Source: Endozoicomonas montiporae CL-33
GTDB lineage: Bacteria; Pseudomonadota; Gammaproteobacteria; Pseudomonadales; Endozoicomonadaceae
Assembly (NCBI RefSeq): GCF_001583435.1
Contig: NZ_CP013251.1
Coordinates: forward strand, 5,035,215-5,099,214
Direction of reading: 5' to 3'
DNA length: 64,000 nucleotides
The translations under genes were made by a program, and so were the position numbers. Below, one piece after another: positions 46,572 through 56,032 of the stretch (its first letter is position 1; each line of letters opens with the position of its first letter). The notes below the pieces were generated by a model, which did no database searches, had not been told where the DNA came from, and saw only the letters and a program-made list of their open reading frames with translations.

Positions 46572-49500
46572 ATGAAAAGTCCATCTAAAACCATTTATTA
46601 TTTGACGTATAGATTACACGTTTTTTTATCGGTCCTGCTTCTAGTCTTTTGTGTTTTGCCTTTTTCTACATACAGTTCCAGTGATGACGGTTTACCAACC
46701 ACAACCTCTTCTCCAAACAGTACGACCTCTCGTCAGCCTTTGAGCAACACTCCTTTGAACAATACTACAGCCATAGTACCCACTACCGCTGTCAGCAGAA
46801 CCAATCCGTGTAGCCAAATAACCACTAATCCGGCGGCTCAAAACAACTGTCACACTTTCTTCAACAATCCAACAGCCGCTGGAACCAGTTCATTTGCAAA
46901 AGCGGTTGTGGTCAGCAATGCACAGGGACTTATCAGTGAGGTCAAAAACGCCAGTCCTAAAGGCACTATCATAGTCGTAACTCCCGGTTCCTACGACCTG
47001 ACCGAACAGTTGGCACCCGGTCAGAGGGTTGCCCTGATAGGTGTTAAAACCGGTGAGACCCGACCAACAATCAGGATGACTTCGGATTTGCTGAAAAAAG
47101 CATCGGAAGCCAATACGCTTGTTTATCTCACCAGACCAAACCGGGGTGCTTCTGCCGGTTTTTACAGTGCTTTTATTAACTGGGAAACCAAGATTGATGA
47201 CAGTGACTACAACGAAGATGAAGATAGTGCCTACACAGTTTATGGAGGCAGTTATCCAGGAGAAATCAGGCTTTATGACAACACATTTATACACCGCGAC
47301 AAAAACATTGATCTTGACGAGTATGTCTCTCTAAGTGCCCCCGAAGGCAAAGTCGTTATCGACAGCAACCAGTTCAATACCAGCAACCTTTACTTCTCTG
47401 CAGTTTACTCAGATTGCACTGGCTGCGGTGAAAATGAACATGAAATTATTATTACCAACAACACTTTGACCAGCACCGACGGTGCAAACAACGACAGTGA
47501 CTACGCTTTCCATCTTGAAGATCACAAAAAGTTCACAATCAAAAATAATACCTCACTGAACAGTCAGGCAAATGCCTCCATGTTGATCCAATTACCTAAC
47601 AAACCGGGATTACAAAGCACCATCGAAAACAACACGGCAGACACTGGCGCAGCAATAGAACACCGGAGCATTGAAATAGAATTGAAAAAAGACGCTATGG
47701 ATAATTATAAGATTGCAGGCCATCTAACCGTTTCTGGCAATGACTATTTTTACGTTGACCATGAAGACGAAGATGGCGACTATCTTGTTTTGACGGAAGG
47801 AAGAAAGATTCCTGCCGGTTCTTCATCGGTCAGAGTTTCTCTGTCACTATCCCCCTCTTCAGTAATGGTTAGTCCCGGCGCAACCACAATACCAGCTGCA
47901 GCTAAAAACCCCTGCAACAGCTTAAATCATGACGCCACTGCCCGTAAGATCTGTAACGATTTCCTGAACAACTCTCAGGCAAGTGATAACGATAAAGCGT
48001 TCTCTCATGCCTTTGCTGTTCACAATGCACAGGAGCTGCTTAACGCGGTTGAGAGAGATCATCTCGACGGTACAGCGTTCACTGGCAGCATTATTGTTCT
48101 GCGAGCAGGAACTTACGAGATTCCCAGACAGTTAAGAATCAACCATAAAGTTGCCCTGGTCGGTGAAAAATCCGGTGAGTCTTTACCTGAAATAAAAGCC
48201 AGTAAAGACATCCATGGAATATTTCACCATCTTAACTCGCTGGTTCATCTGACAATAAGTTCATCACAAACAACCTCGGGCTTTTACAGCACTCATATTC
48301 AGTGGGATACCAGCATTGATAACGATATAATAGGCGTGGTCTCCGGAGGTGCTATCGGCAGTAACTCTTATCCGGGCAAGATCCGGATTTTCGAAAACCA
48401 CTTTAAGCATCAGGGCACCAAAACCGATGTTTATGACTTCGTGAAACTCAAAGATTCTTACGGCGATACCTACATAGGGCATAACACATTCGACACAACC
48501 CATCTTAAATATGCCACAGTCGATGCTCGTTGTGTCAGTTGTTTAGACTTCGACCCAAAACTGGAAATTGTTTCAAATAGCCTCGTCAGCGAGCAGGATT
48601 CAAAAAGAAAGACCGTATCCAGTGCATTTGAAGTCAAGGGTTACAAACGGTTCTGGATTGAAAATAACCAGCAAAAAAATTCCAAGGCAGCTGCCTACAT
48701 TAAAGTCAGACTAAAAAACAACACCAGTGGACTCAGAGGTTTTATCCGTAATAACGTCGCACTTCAAACAACCCCGGCAGACCAGAGAGAGATAAAAGTC
48801 GAGACGTTCCATAAACACGGGCTGCCTCTGAACATCAACGGGTCGCTGATCACAACGCCAAACCGCCATTACTCAGTCATTGACCCGGAAGACTTGATGG
48901 CTCATATTGGATCAATCGTTGAATCTACAGCCTCTGCTCAGGCACCATCGACAGTACAAACCGCTATATCATTGACACAGGTCTCTCCAACTCCCGCTGT
49001 AATGTCGCCTGCACAAACACAACAGGTCATTGCCAGAGGCTCTTTACAGCCTTCACCGACTCAAGCGATACCAGCAACGTCTTCTGTCACTCCAACCAGT
49101 GACCCCGCGGTCATCTGTGATTACATGCAATCACCCACAACAATAAGCTCCAGTGAAATTAATGCCTGTAAAGCCTTTCTCAAGGATGAAATAGCATCTG
49201 CTGGCCGTTCATTTTCCATGGCTGTTGTCGTCAGCAATGCCAAAGAACTGGATGAAGCAGTTACTGGAAAGTTTCTGCTAGCAAACGCCGATGCCAGTAA
49301 ACTTATTGTCTTAAAAAGTGGTACCTATTATCTGACCCAGTCTCTGAATATCTCCCACAAAATAGCCCTGGTCGGAACTGTTAAGGACGGTGAATACCCG
49401 GTTATCCGGATCGCTGATGACTTTTTAATGCCCAGCCCGAACAACCGTGCCTTGGCCTATCTCTATGATGATGCAACAGTGGCTGAAACCGGCTTCTACA

Positions 49501-52500
49501 GTCATCACATTCACTGGAACACTACCAACCCTCCGCGCAAACTCATGCGTCTGTATATGGGAGCCATCAACAGCCAGTCCTATCAGGGAGAGCTTAGGTT
49601 TTATGAAAACAAATTCTCGGAAAGCAAACACGATTATACGACACACTATATCCGTCTGGTGAATGCAGTCGGCGGCGCGTTTATAGAAAACAACCGCTTT
49701 GATACCGCTTATTTAAGAGTCTCTGCAATATCGGCCTTATGTTTAAGTGCCGCCTGTCAAGCCGATAAACCACAGCTTGAAATTCTCAACAACCATTTCT
49801 ACAGCAGACATATTGCTTACAAACAAAGCCGGGCCGGATCAATGATTGTCAGAGGTTATATGCGTTTTAAAATCATTGATAACCAACAGGAAACCAAGGA
49901 CGCTGCAGGCAGTATTTTTATAAAGGATCACATCAATGTTAAACACATGGATGGCTATATATTGAATAACATTGCCCATAAAGACGCACCGGAGTTTCAC
50001 CGAAGAATCATTGTTGAGTCCTTCTTTTCTCCCGAACAATCTGTGCATATCACCGGAAAGCTTCATGTTGCCGGTAACGATTACTACAAGTTTAGAGAGT
50101 CCGGACTGGCTATAGACTATGTTGATTACACAGCTGGCAAACAAACGGCTTCAACCCAGGTTGCCTCGTCACAAACAGCATCAACCACACCATCACCAGA
50201 CGCAACGCCATCAACAGTAGCAGCAACCCCGTCAGCCTATATGCCCCCTGATTTTTCGGTTGGCAACATTACGCCCACCCAGTTACTGGTCGCTGTCACC
50301 GCTTCGGTCAGTCCAACACCCGCAAAAAAGGAACCGTGCAATGATATCCGGGGACATGCAGCTGCATTTTCTGCCTGCAAGGCATTTCTGAAAAGCGAGC
50401 TGGCGTCGGGGCCTGATTCCGATAAACCCGAGTTTTCACACGTCATCCTGGTCAACAATTCATTCGAGTTAATCAACGCCATTAACAAAAAGACCGGCGA
50501 TGATGGCAAAACCATTCGTGGCAGCATTATTCTATTGAGTCAGGGTACCTATGAACTGTCAGGACCATTGCAGCCAACACACCGGATTGCGACCGTTGGT
50601 TTAAAAGATAAAAGCGATAAGTTACCTGTTATAAAAGCCTCAGGCAGCTTCAGCGCCAGCCCGAGATCACACCGCTCGCTGCTTTATCTGGAAGGTGTTT
50701 CCAATCCGCAGAATACCGGTTTTTACAGTTGGAACCTGGAGTGGCAAACCAGCCTGCCTTCTAATCACTACTATTACGAGTTTGAATCCTATATCTATGC
50801 AGAAGGTTATAGCGGAGATGTACGCTTGTACCAAAATCGCTTCAGCCATCAGGGTATGTCGGCCTGGTCCAGACACTCCGTTCTTCTGAGCAATAATGCC
50901 AACCACAAGTATTATATTGGTCACAATACCTTTGATACATCCGCAACCAGCGATGGCGTAGTAAAATCCAGTGCCCGCAAAGACAGAAACAGTCAGGCCG
51001 ATATCGAGGTTGATGCCAATGAATTTACAACCGCCGGAAAAGGAGTAAAGCTGGATGCCGAAGCGATCTTGCTTTCTGGGTATCAACGCTTAAAAATCAG
51101 CAACAATATCCAGAAAGACCGACATGCAGCAGGCGCTATAGAACTCACCTTCTATAACCATATGCCTCTGAGAAGCCCGTCCGTCACTAATAACAGAGCA
51201 CATCAGGACAGTCCTGAAAAAGACCGAACCATTGAGTTAAAGCTGCATTCATTTGAAACGGTCAACATATCTGGTTATGTAGAAGTGACGGGGAACGATT
51301 ATTATGAATTCAATATTCCGGAGGAATTACCGCATAGCAATTACCGTTATACTCCCGGCCTGAGAGTAGGCTCCACCCCCTCGACATCACTGACAATGGC
51401 AACGCCATCTGTCACACCTTCCGTGCTATACAATGCCTACAGCGCCAAGCCGTCACCCACTCAGCCCGTTCAAGCCACAACGACTATTAACAGCTACGGC
51501 ACCCCACGGTTAAGCCCGTCAAGAGAGGCCGGATCTGTAGCACTGACCTCTGTGCCGACGCAGTCCATCCAGCCACTGCTTCAGGCAACACCGAGCATTA
51601 AAACCTCTCCTTTATCAGCGGGCACAACGCATTTGACACCCGCATTGAAGTCATTCGCCTCGTCAACACAATCACCGGCAACCACCAGTAATGCTTCGAC
51701 TTCAACACCTCCGCCTCTGATCAATAGCCCTTGTGACCAGTTGTCCCGTCCGGATCGGGCACAGCTCTGCCAGACGTTTCTGGACAAGCTTCAGCTGATG
51801 GAGACCGGGGCCACGTTCTCTGAAGCAGTGACGGTTAACACCAGCCAAGAACTGGTTGCCGAAATAACCAGTGCTTCTGATTCCGGCAAAATTATTCTGC
51901 TTCGCGCAGGTAGTTACGAAGTGGATAAGTCTCTTCATATTCTCAATCCAGTAGCGCTGGTGGGTATCGGTAATGCCCAAATTAAACCCTCAGGCGCTTT
52001 TCCTGCCGAAGCCGATACTTTGGTACTCCTTGATGATGCAGGTACCGGTCAAGGGTTCTTTACCAAAGGCATCACATGGACTATTTCCACTTCCGGCAAA
52101 ACCCTCAAAACCGCCATAAAGGCCATCCGTTATCAAGGTAAACTGCTGATGACGGAGGATGATTTCCAATACCACTCAGACGAGGAGAGCAAAGAAGCAC
52201 CGTCTTATTATATTCAGGTTCAGGACTCTTCAGGCGATGTGCTGATCGCTGACAACACCTTCTTTTCGGGAGGACTGGAAAAAGCTGCCGTTTTTGCCAG
52301 TTGTAAAGAATGTCTGACCGATGACCAGAGTATCAATATTTTCGGGAATCACTTTACTGACTCCAACCATGGTGAGTCTGCACCCACTGCCATTGATGTC
52401 CGTTACTACAAACGCCTGAACATTCACCAGAATGTACAGGGCAGCAAGTCGGTTTCAGCCCACATCAATATTGTTCTGCCAAACCATAAGGACGATATTA

Positions 52501-53054
52501 ACGCTGTTATTGGAAACAACGTGGCTCTTGGTGAATCAAAGCAAGAAAAGAGAACCATTGACCTGATGGTTGGCAGAGTGGCGAAGGAACCCGTCCGCAT
52601 CGATGGTTCTGTGAAGGTATTTAATAACCGTTGCTTCACCGTTAGCCATAATGGTATACCGTCGCATGTTCTGGAGCTCATAGAGGGCAGCTGCCCAAGG
52701 TCACCCAATGCCCAATCCCATATAGGAGGTCAATCAGGAGGTCATTCAGGAGGTCATTCAGGGGGTCTTAGTACTGCCGAGTGGGCAGGTACAGGAGTGG
52801 CAATCGGTGCGGCGGTATTCTATGGCAGTTGCGGCCTCTATGGTCAAACCAACTGGCCCGGCCATGCCCGAGCCCGGTCAATCTTTATCCTGCCCAAAAC
52901 CTTTATGTATTTTGTCGGTGCCAAAGCACTCGAATGGTACCACCAGTGCAGAGGCTATAGCCGGAGTGAGAATGAAAACACGGCTGATGGCGAAGTGCTA
53001 AACGAATTGATAAACAATGAAGGAGATCCTTTAACAGGGAATAGAGAACTATAA
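46572..53054 (+). CDS. Giant secreted five-repeat beta-helix-like surface protein
   Basis: 2160 residues. N-terminal signal segment (VFLSVLLLVFCVLPFSTYS). Five homologous modules of about 370-465 residues begin at C80, C448, C849, C1256 and C1721. Each opens with a Cys-containing helix (NPCSQI..., SPCDQL...), then ELxxAV / GTIIVLRAGTYEL...VALVGxxxG.PxI, SGFYS...W, and short N-rich ladders (IENNxF, ISNN) typical of pectin-lyase-like right-handed beta-helices. The modules are joined by Ser/Thr/Pro-rich linkers resembling mucin stalks. The C-terminus has a GGHSGG repeat (~2050-2066), a hydrophobic segment (TGVAIGAAVFYGSCGLYG) and ends NREL. A surface adhesin or glycan-binding protein is likely; no catalytic residues identified. 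The translation start is tentative (no clear ribosome site). Confidence 0.8.
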   Translation: MKSPSKTIYYLTYRLHVFLSVLLLVFCVLPFSTYSSSDDGLPTTTSSPNSTTSRQPLSNTPLNNTTAIVPTTAVSRTNPCSQITTNPAAQNNCHTFFNNPTAAGTSSFAKAVVVSNAQGLISEVKNASPKGTIIVVTPGSYDLTEQLAPGQRVALIGVKTGETRPTIRMTSDLLKKASEANTLVYLTRPNRGASAGFYSAFINWETKIDDSDYNEDEDSAYTVYGGSYPGEIRLYDNTFIHRDKNIDLDEYVSLSAPEGKVVIDSNQFNTSNLYFSAVYSDCTGCGENEHEIIITNNTLTSTDGANNDSDYAFHLEDHKKFTIKNNTSLNSQANASMLIQLPNKPGLQSTIENNTADTGAAIEHRSIEIELKKDAMDNYKIAGHLTVSGNDYFYVDHEDEDGDYLVLTEGRKIPAGSSSVRVSLSLSPSSVMVSPGATTIPAAAKNPCNSLNHDATARKICNDFLNNSQASDNDKAFSHAFAVHNAQELLNAVERDHLDGTAFTGSIIVLRAGTYEIPRQLRINHKVALVGEKSGESLPEIKASKDIHGIFHHLNSLVHLTISSSQTTSGFYSTHIQWDTSIDNDIIGVVSGGAIGSNSYPGKIRIFENHFKHQGTKTDVYDFVKLKDSYGDTYIGHNTFDTTHLKYATVDARCVSCLDFDPKLEIVSNSLVSEQDSKRKTVSSAFEVKGYKRFWIENNQQKNSKAAAYIKVRLKNNTSGLRGFIRNNVALQTTPADQREIKVETFHKHGLPLNINGSLITTPNRHYSVIDPEDLMAHIGSIVESTASAQAPSTVQTAISLTQVSPTPAVMSPAQTQQVIARGSLQPSPTQAIPATSSVTPTSDPAVICDYMQSPTTISSSEINACKAFLKDEIASAGRSFSMAVVVSNAKELDEAVTGKFLLANADASKLIVLKSGTYYLTQSLNISHKIALVGTVKDGEYPVIRIADDFLMPSPNNRALAYLYDDATVAETGFYSHHIHWNTTNPPRKLMRLYMGAINSQSYQGELRFYENKFSESKHDYTTHYIRLVNAVGGAFIENNRFDTAYLRVSAISALCLSAACQADKPQLEILNNHFYSRHIAYKQSRAGSMIVRGYMRFKIIDNQQETKDAAGSIFIKDHINVKHMDGYILNNIAHKDAPEFHRRIIVESFFSPEQSVHITGKLHVAGNDYYKFRESGLAIDYVDYTAGKQTASTQVASSQTASTTPSPDATPSTVAATPSAYMPPDFSVGNITPTQLLVAVTASVSPTPAKKEPCNDIRGHAAAFSACKAFLKSELASGPDSDKPEFSHVILVNNSFELINAINKKTGDDGKTIRGSIILLSQGTYELSGPLQPTHRIATVGLKDKSDKLPVIKASGSFSASPRSHRSLLYLEGVSNPQNTGFYSWNLEWQTSLPSNHYYYEFESYIYAEGYSGDVRLYQNRFSHQGMSAWSRHSVLLSNNANHKYYIGHNTFDTSATSDGVVKSSARKDRNSQADIEVDANEFTTAGKGVKLDAEAILLSGYQRLKISNNIQKDRHAAGAIELTFYNHMPLRSPSVTNNRAHQDSPEKDRTIELKLHSFETVNISGYVEVTGNDYYEFNIPEELPHSNYRYTPGLRVGSTPSTSLTMATPSVTPSVLYNAYSAKPSPTQPVQATTTINSYGTPRLSPSREAGSVALTSVPTQSIQPLLQATPSIKTSPLSAGTTHLTPALKSFASSTQSPATTSNASTSTPPPLINSPCDQLSRPDRAQLCQTFLDKLQLMETGATFSEAVTVNTSQELVAEITSASDSGKIILLRAGSYEVDKSLHILNPVALVGIGNAQIKPSGAFPAEADTLVLLDDAGTGQGFFTKGITWTISTSGKTLKTAIKAIRYQGKLLMTEDDFQYHSDEESKEAPSYYIQVQDSSGDVLIADNTFFSGGLEKAAVFASCKECLTDDQSINIFGNHFTDSNHGESAPTAIDVRYYKRLNIHQNVQGSKSVSAHINIVLPNHKDDINAVIGNNVALGESKQEKRTIDLMVGRVAKEPVRIDGSVKVFNNRCFTVSHNGIPSHVLELIEGSCPRSPNAQSHIGGQSGGHSGGHSGGLSTAEWAGTGVAIGAAVFYGSCGLYGQTNWPGHARARSIFILPKTFMYFVGAKALEWYHQCRGYSRSENENTADGEVLNELINNEGDPLTGNREL

Positions 53055-53070
53055 GCATCAAGCCATGAAT

Positions 53071-53099
53071 GAGAGGATATTTGCCCAAAATATCCTCTC
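53071..53099. terminator. 12-bp hairpin after the giant gene
   Basis: GAGAGGATATTT / AAATATCCTCTC, with a short loop, 17 nt past the stop codon. No T-run follows, so efficiency is uncertain. Confidence 0.5.
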
Positions 53100-53193
53100 A
53101 ACCGTTCCGCTAAAAGGTCTCCAAAACGGCTTATGAGTTTGAACTGGCCGATGGCAAAGTTCAGGGCTAAAACTATCTAATAAAATCTCAAGC

Positions 53194-53808
53194 ATGGATA
53201 AGAGATTAGTGAAGATAGGTGAGGCAGCTCGTTTACTTGGTACAGACCCGGTAACACTACGAAAATGGGAAAGTACAGGTGAGCTGCTTCCTGCCAGAAA
53301 AACCAAAGGCGGAACCCGTTACTACGACGTGTCTGAATTGATGGGTTTCAGTAACGAAGCTGCGCCTACGCTTTGCTATTGCAGAGTATCCAGTCACGAC
53401 CAAAAACCAGACTTAGACAGGCAGCAAGAGTTACTGGAAGCCTACTGTTCTGCAAAAGGTTGGCGAACTCAGGTTATACGAGATCTTGGTTCTGGAATGA
53501 ACTACCGGAAAAAAGGACTTAATCAGCTACTTGAGTTGATAATGAAACGTCAAATTAAACGACTGGTTATTTCCCATAAAGACAGGCTGTTAAGGTTCGG
53601 TGCTGAATTGGTTTTCTCCCTATGTGAATTGCAGGGAATAGAAATAGTTATCGTACATAAAGGCGATCAGCCTTCGTTTGAAGAAGAACTCGCCAATGAC
53701 GTATTGGAAATAATCACTGTATTCATCGCAAGACTGTACGGCAGCCGAAGCAAGAAACATAAAAAGATGCTTGAGACTTTACAAGATGTTGTTAGCTCAC
53801 AAGATTGA
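53194..53808 (+). CDS. tnpA: IS607-family serine recombinase (TnpA)
   Basis: 204 residues. N-terminal MerR-like helix-turn-helix (1-48: KIGEAARLLGTDPVTLRKWESTGEL) and then the resolvase catalytic domain with YCRVSSHDQ (nucleophile S66) and DRLLRFGAELVFSLC. It catalyses excision and integration of the element. Overlaps the start of tnpB by 23 nt. Intact, so the element may be active. Confidence 0.92.
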   Translation: MDKRLVKIGEAARLLGTDPVTLRKWESTGELLPARKTKGGTRYYDVSELMGFSNEAAPTLCYCRVSSHDQKPDLDRQQELLEAYCSAKGWRTQVIRDLGSGMNYRKKGLNQLLELIMKRQIKRLVISHKDRLLRFGAELVFSLCELQGIEIVIVHKGDQPSFEEELANDVLEIITVFIARLYGSRSKKHKKMLETLQDVVSSQD

Positions 53809-54949
53809 ACTCAGACCGACAAAACAACAGGCCGATTATCTTGACAGGGCTTGCGGTTCTCGTCGTCATGCGTTTAATCAACTGTTAGCGCATTTCAATC
53901 AAGAAGGCGTTAAGTGGTCAAAGAAGGCTGCGAATGAAAAATACAAAGAACTCAGGCTTGAGTTTCCTTGGTATGCCGAAGTCAGCCAACGTGTAACCAG
54001 AAACACAATTGACGATCTTCATAACGCCTTTACTCACTTCTTTCGTCGAGTAAAGAAAGGAGAAAAAGCAGGGTATCCAAGATTCAAGCAGCGAGGGCTA
54101 CACGACAGTTTTTCTCTCAGGGAAAAACCCAAGTTCGATGTTGACGGCAGAACACTCCGCATTGAGAAACTGAAAACCAAAATCAAAATGCGCCAAGAGC
54201 TGAGATTCACTGGCACACCATGTCAGGTGACGATCAGTAAACGAGCCGGAAAGTATTTCGCTTCTATTTTGGTAGACACTCAGGACTACGACCCTAAAGC
54301 ACAAAGTAATGAGTCTGTAGGCGTTGATTTTGGCATCAAAGATTTGGCTATTTGTTCGAATGGCAAAACCTTTGCTGCTAATCAAAAACTGAAACACTCT
54401 CTGAAACGGCTTAACAGAAAACAGAGGGCATTAAGCCGCAAAACAAAGGGAAGCAACCGCTATGCGAAAGCCAAGCGAGCGGTTGCCAAACTTCATTACC
54501 GGATAAGTAACCAGCGATCAGCCGTACTACATGAGGTAAGTGATTATCTGACTTCAAGGTTCAAAATAATCACCATCGAAAATCTGAATGTAAAAGGCAT
54601 GGTAAAAAACCGTAAACTGGCAAGAGCAGTCAGTGACGCAGGTTTCGGTAGGCTGAGAGAGCTTATCGAATACAAGGCAGAGCTGAGAGGATGCCGGATT
54701 GTGATTGCAGATCGGTTCTTTCCCAGCTCGAAAAAGTGTGCGGTTCAAACTTGCAACCACATAAACGACAATCTCACTCTATCTGATCGTGAGTGGCGGT
54801 GTCCGAAATGTAAGACCCTGCATGACAGGGATTACAGTGCGAGTTTGAATCTTGATAATTATGGTCGAGACACGTTACAGCTCGACCCTAAACCCTACGC
54901 AAGAGTGGAGTTAGACACGATTCGTCGTGCATCCATGTTAACGGCGTAG
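53786..54949 (+). CDS. tnpB: TnpB RNA-guided nuclease (IS605/IS607 OrfB)
   Basis: 387 residues from MLLAHKIELRPTKQQ; an open TTG 15 nt upstream is less likely. RuvC catalytic residues are intact: D181 (GVDFGIKD), E265 (ITIENLN) and D349 (DRDYSAS). The zinc ribbon is present: KCAVQTC and CPKC. TnpB proteins are ancestors of Cas12 and use a short RNA from the element's right end to cut DNA and retain the transposon. The downstream 100 nt should carry that RNA. Confidence 0.93.
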   Translation: MLLAHKIELRPTKQQADYLDRACGSRRHAFNQLLAHFNQEGVKWSKKAANEKYKELRLEFPWYAEVSQRVTRNTIDDLHNAFTHFFRRVKKGEKAGYPRFKQRGLHDSFSLREKPKFDVDGRTLRIEKLKTKIKMRQELRFTGTPCQVTISKRAGKYFASILVDTQDYDPKAQSNESVGVDFGIKDLAICSNGKTFAANQKLKHSLKRLNRKQRALSRKTKGSNRYAKAKRAVAKLHYRISNQRSAVLHEVSDYLTSRFKIITIENLNVKGMVKNRKLARAVSDAGFGRLRELIEYKAELRGCRIVIADRFFPSSKKCAVQTCNHINDNLTLSDREWRCPKCKTLHDRDYSASLNLDNYGRDTLQLDPKPYARVELDTIRRASMLTA

Positions 54950-55053
54950 ATAAGTCTACATAATTACAGATTATGTTAGATTTTTAGTAGCGGAACTTTG
55001 AATACGACTATCTCGGTGGGTACCAAGTATGACCTTAAAGGTTGCGAAACCCC
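54950..55053 (+). ncRNA. Putative omega-RNA (reRNA) region of the IS607 element
   Basis: Between the tnpB stop and the left end of the IS1 element. It ends in a compact GGTT-GCGA-AACC tetraloop hairpin (55040-55051), preceded by paired segments (GACCTTAAAGGT). Known biology places the guide scaffold here, with the guide copied from flanking DNA. In this copy the flank is the IS1 end, so the encoded guide would be IS1 sequence. Structure-based inference only. Confidence 0.4.
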
Positions 55054-55125
55054 GGTAGTGGGTCAGATGTGTGGGTAGGCATATTTCCATACTGAAGAAA
55101 TCTTCTTTGTCTCCATATACGTCTT

Positions 55126-55467
55126 ATGACGTGTCTTATTGAAGTAAAATGCCCAGACTGTGATCTCCCTTTCGTTTGCCGACACGGCAAATACCGTAAA
55201 GGAAACCAGCGCTATCGACGTCAGAATAAGCTCTGTGATACCAGAACATTTATGCTCGAATATCACTATAAAGCGTGCGACAGGAGAGCGTGCGACAGGC
55301 GCACCAAAAAAGACATGGTCAAAATGGCCATTAACAGCAGTGGTGTCAGAGACACCAGCAGAGTACTTGGCGTCAGCAAAACAACGGTCATCAAGACGCT
55401 GAAAAGTAAAGAGCCCCCTTCTGGTTCAGGTCAACCCAAACATCAGAACCATGAACCTGGATGGTAG
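55126..55467 (+). CDS. IS1-family InsA-like protein
   Basis: 113 residues. N-terminal zinc-finger start (CPDCDLPFVCRHGKYRKGNQRYRRQN), then an HTH (SGVRDTSRVLGVSKTTVIKTLK). Compared with the family the finger lacks its last Cys pair in regular spacing, and a 15-bp tandem duplication encodes ACDRRACDRR. This looks partly decayed. It binds the IS ends in intact IS1. Confidence 0.75.
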   Translation: MTCLIEVKCPDCDLPFVCRHGKYRKGNQRYRRQNKLCDTRTFMLEYHYKACDRRACDRRTKKDMVKMAINSSGVRDTSRVLGVSKTTVIKTLKSKEPPSGSGQPKHQNHEPGW

Positions 55468-55912
55468 TAGCACTGTGCGGCTCGAGCCTGCTTGTGAAGT
55501 TGCCGAGCTTGATGAGCAATGGTCATATGTCGGGAACAAAGCGGATCAGCGCTGGTTATGGCTCGCTATTGACCACGACAGTGGGGCTGTCCTTGCATAT
55601 GTTTCCGGGAAGAGGAAAGATGCAGTCTTCAGGCAACTTCAGACTCTACTGAAGCCCTTTGGTATCAAGCGATTTTGTAGCGATGACCGGGGAGCATACG
55701 AGCGGAATATTGATCCGGAAACGCATGAAGTTGGTAAGAGAAATACCCGGAAAATTGAGCGTAAAAACCTGGACGTCAGAACCTGGATTAAACGGTTGAC
55801 CAGGAAGAGTATATGTTTTTCCAAGTTAGAGAAAATGCATGATATCGTGATTGGACTATTGATTAACTCTCTTGAATTTGGGGTCGATATTTATGGAGAA
55901 CAACACATCTGA
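55451..55912 (+). CDS. IS1-family InsB-like transposase
   Basis: 153 residues with the DDE triad of IS1: AELDEQWSYVG, FCSDDRGAYERN and RKIERKNLDVRTW, plus FSKLEKMHD. Its frame is +1 relative to the InsA-like frame and open from about 55403, so the -1 slippage used by IS1 would not join them. Either a +1 event or a frameshift mutation separates the two parts. Confidence 0.8.
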   Translation: MNLDGSSTVRLEPACEVAELDEQWSYVGNKADQRWLWLAIDHDSGAVLAYVSGKRKDAVFRQLQTLLKPFGIKRFCSDDRGAYERNIDPETHEVGKRNTRKIERKNLDVRTWIKRLTRKSICFSKLEKMHDIVIGLLINSLEFGVDIYGEQHI

Positions 55913-56032
55913 CCCACTACCCTTTTGCCATTCAATCCCGGTGCAAAAGCGGGTCTATTCTATCAATGCATTGAATAGATACCGATGGTATTGTTCATAG
56001 TGTTCATGGGATTTTTACTTAAGTGGATCGTA

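Larger units (their letters stand above)
53100..55053 (+). mobile_element. IS607-type element (serine recombinase + TnpB)
   Basis: Overlapping tnpA (MerR-HTH serine recombinase) and tnpB genes, the arrangement of IS607. These elements lack inverted repeats and target duplications, so the boundaries are estimated: left within 53100-53193 and right near 55053, where an IS1-family element begins. Confidence 0.75.
55054..55921. mobile_element. IS1-family insertion sequence
   Basis: Perfect 19-bp ends GGTAGTGGGTCAGATGTGT (55054-55072) and its inverse (55903-55921). Interior has insA- and insB-like frames. No 9-bp target duplication is visible, so its insertion site may have been rearranged or it landed exactly at the IS607 border. 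Confidence 0.85.

Noticed and set aside
55403..55467. IS1-type programmed -1 frameshift between insA and insB
   Set aside because: The InsB frame is +1 relative to InsA, and the A-run is only four bases, so the classical slip would not fuse them.
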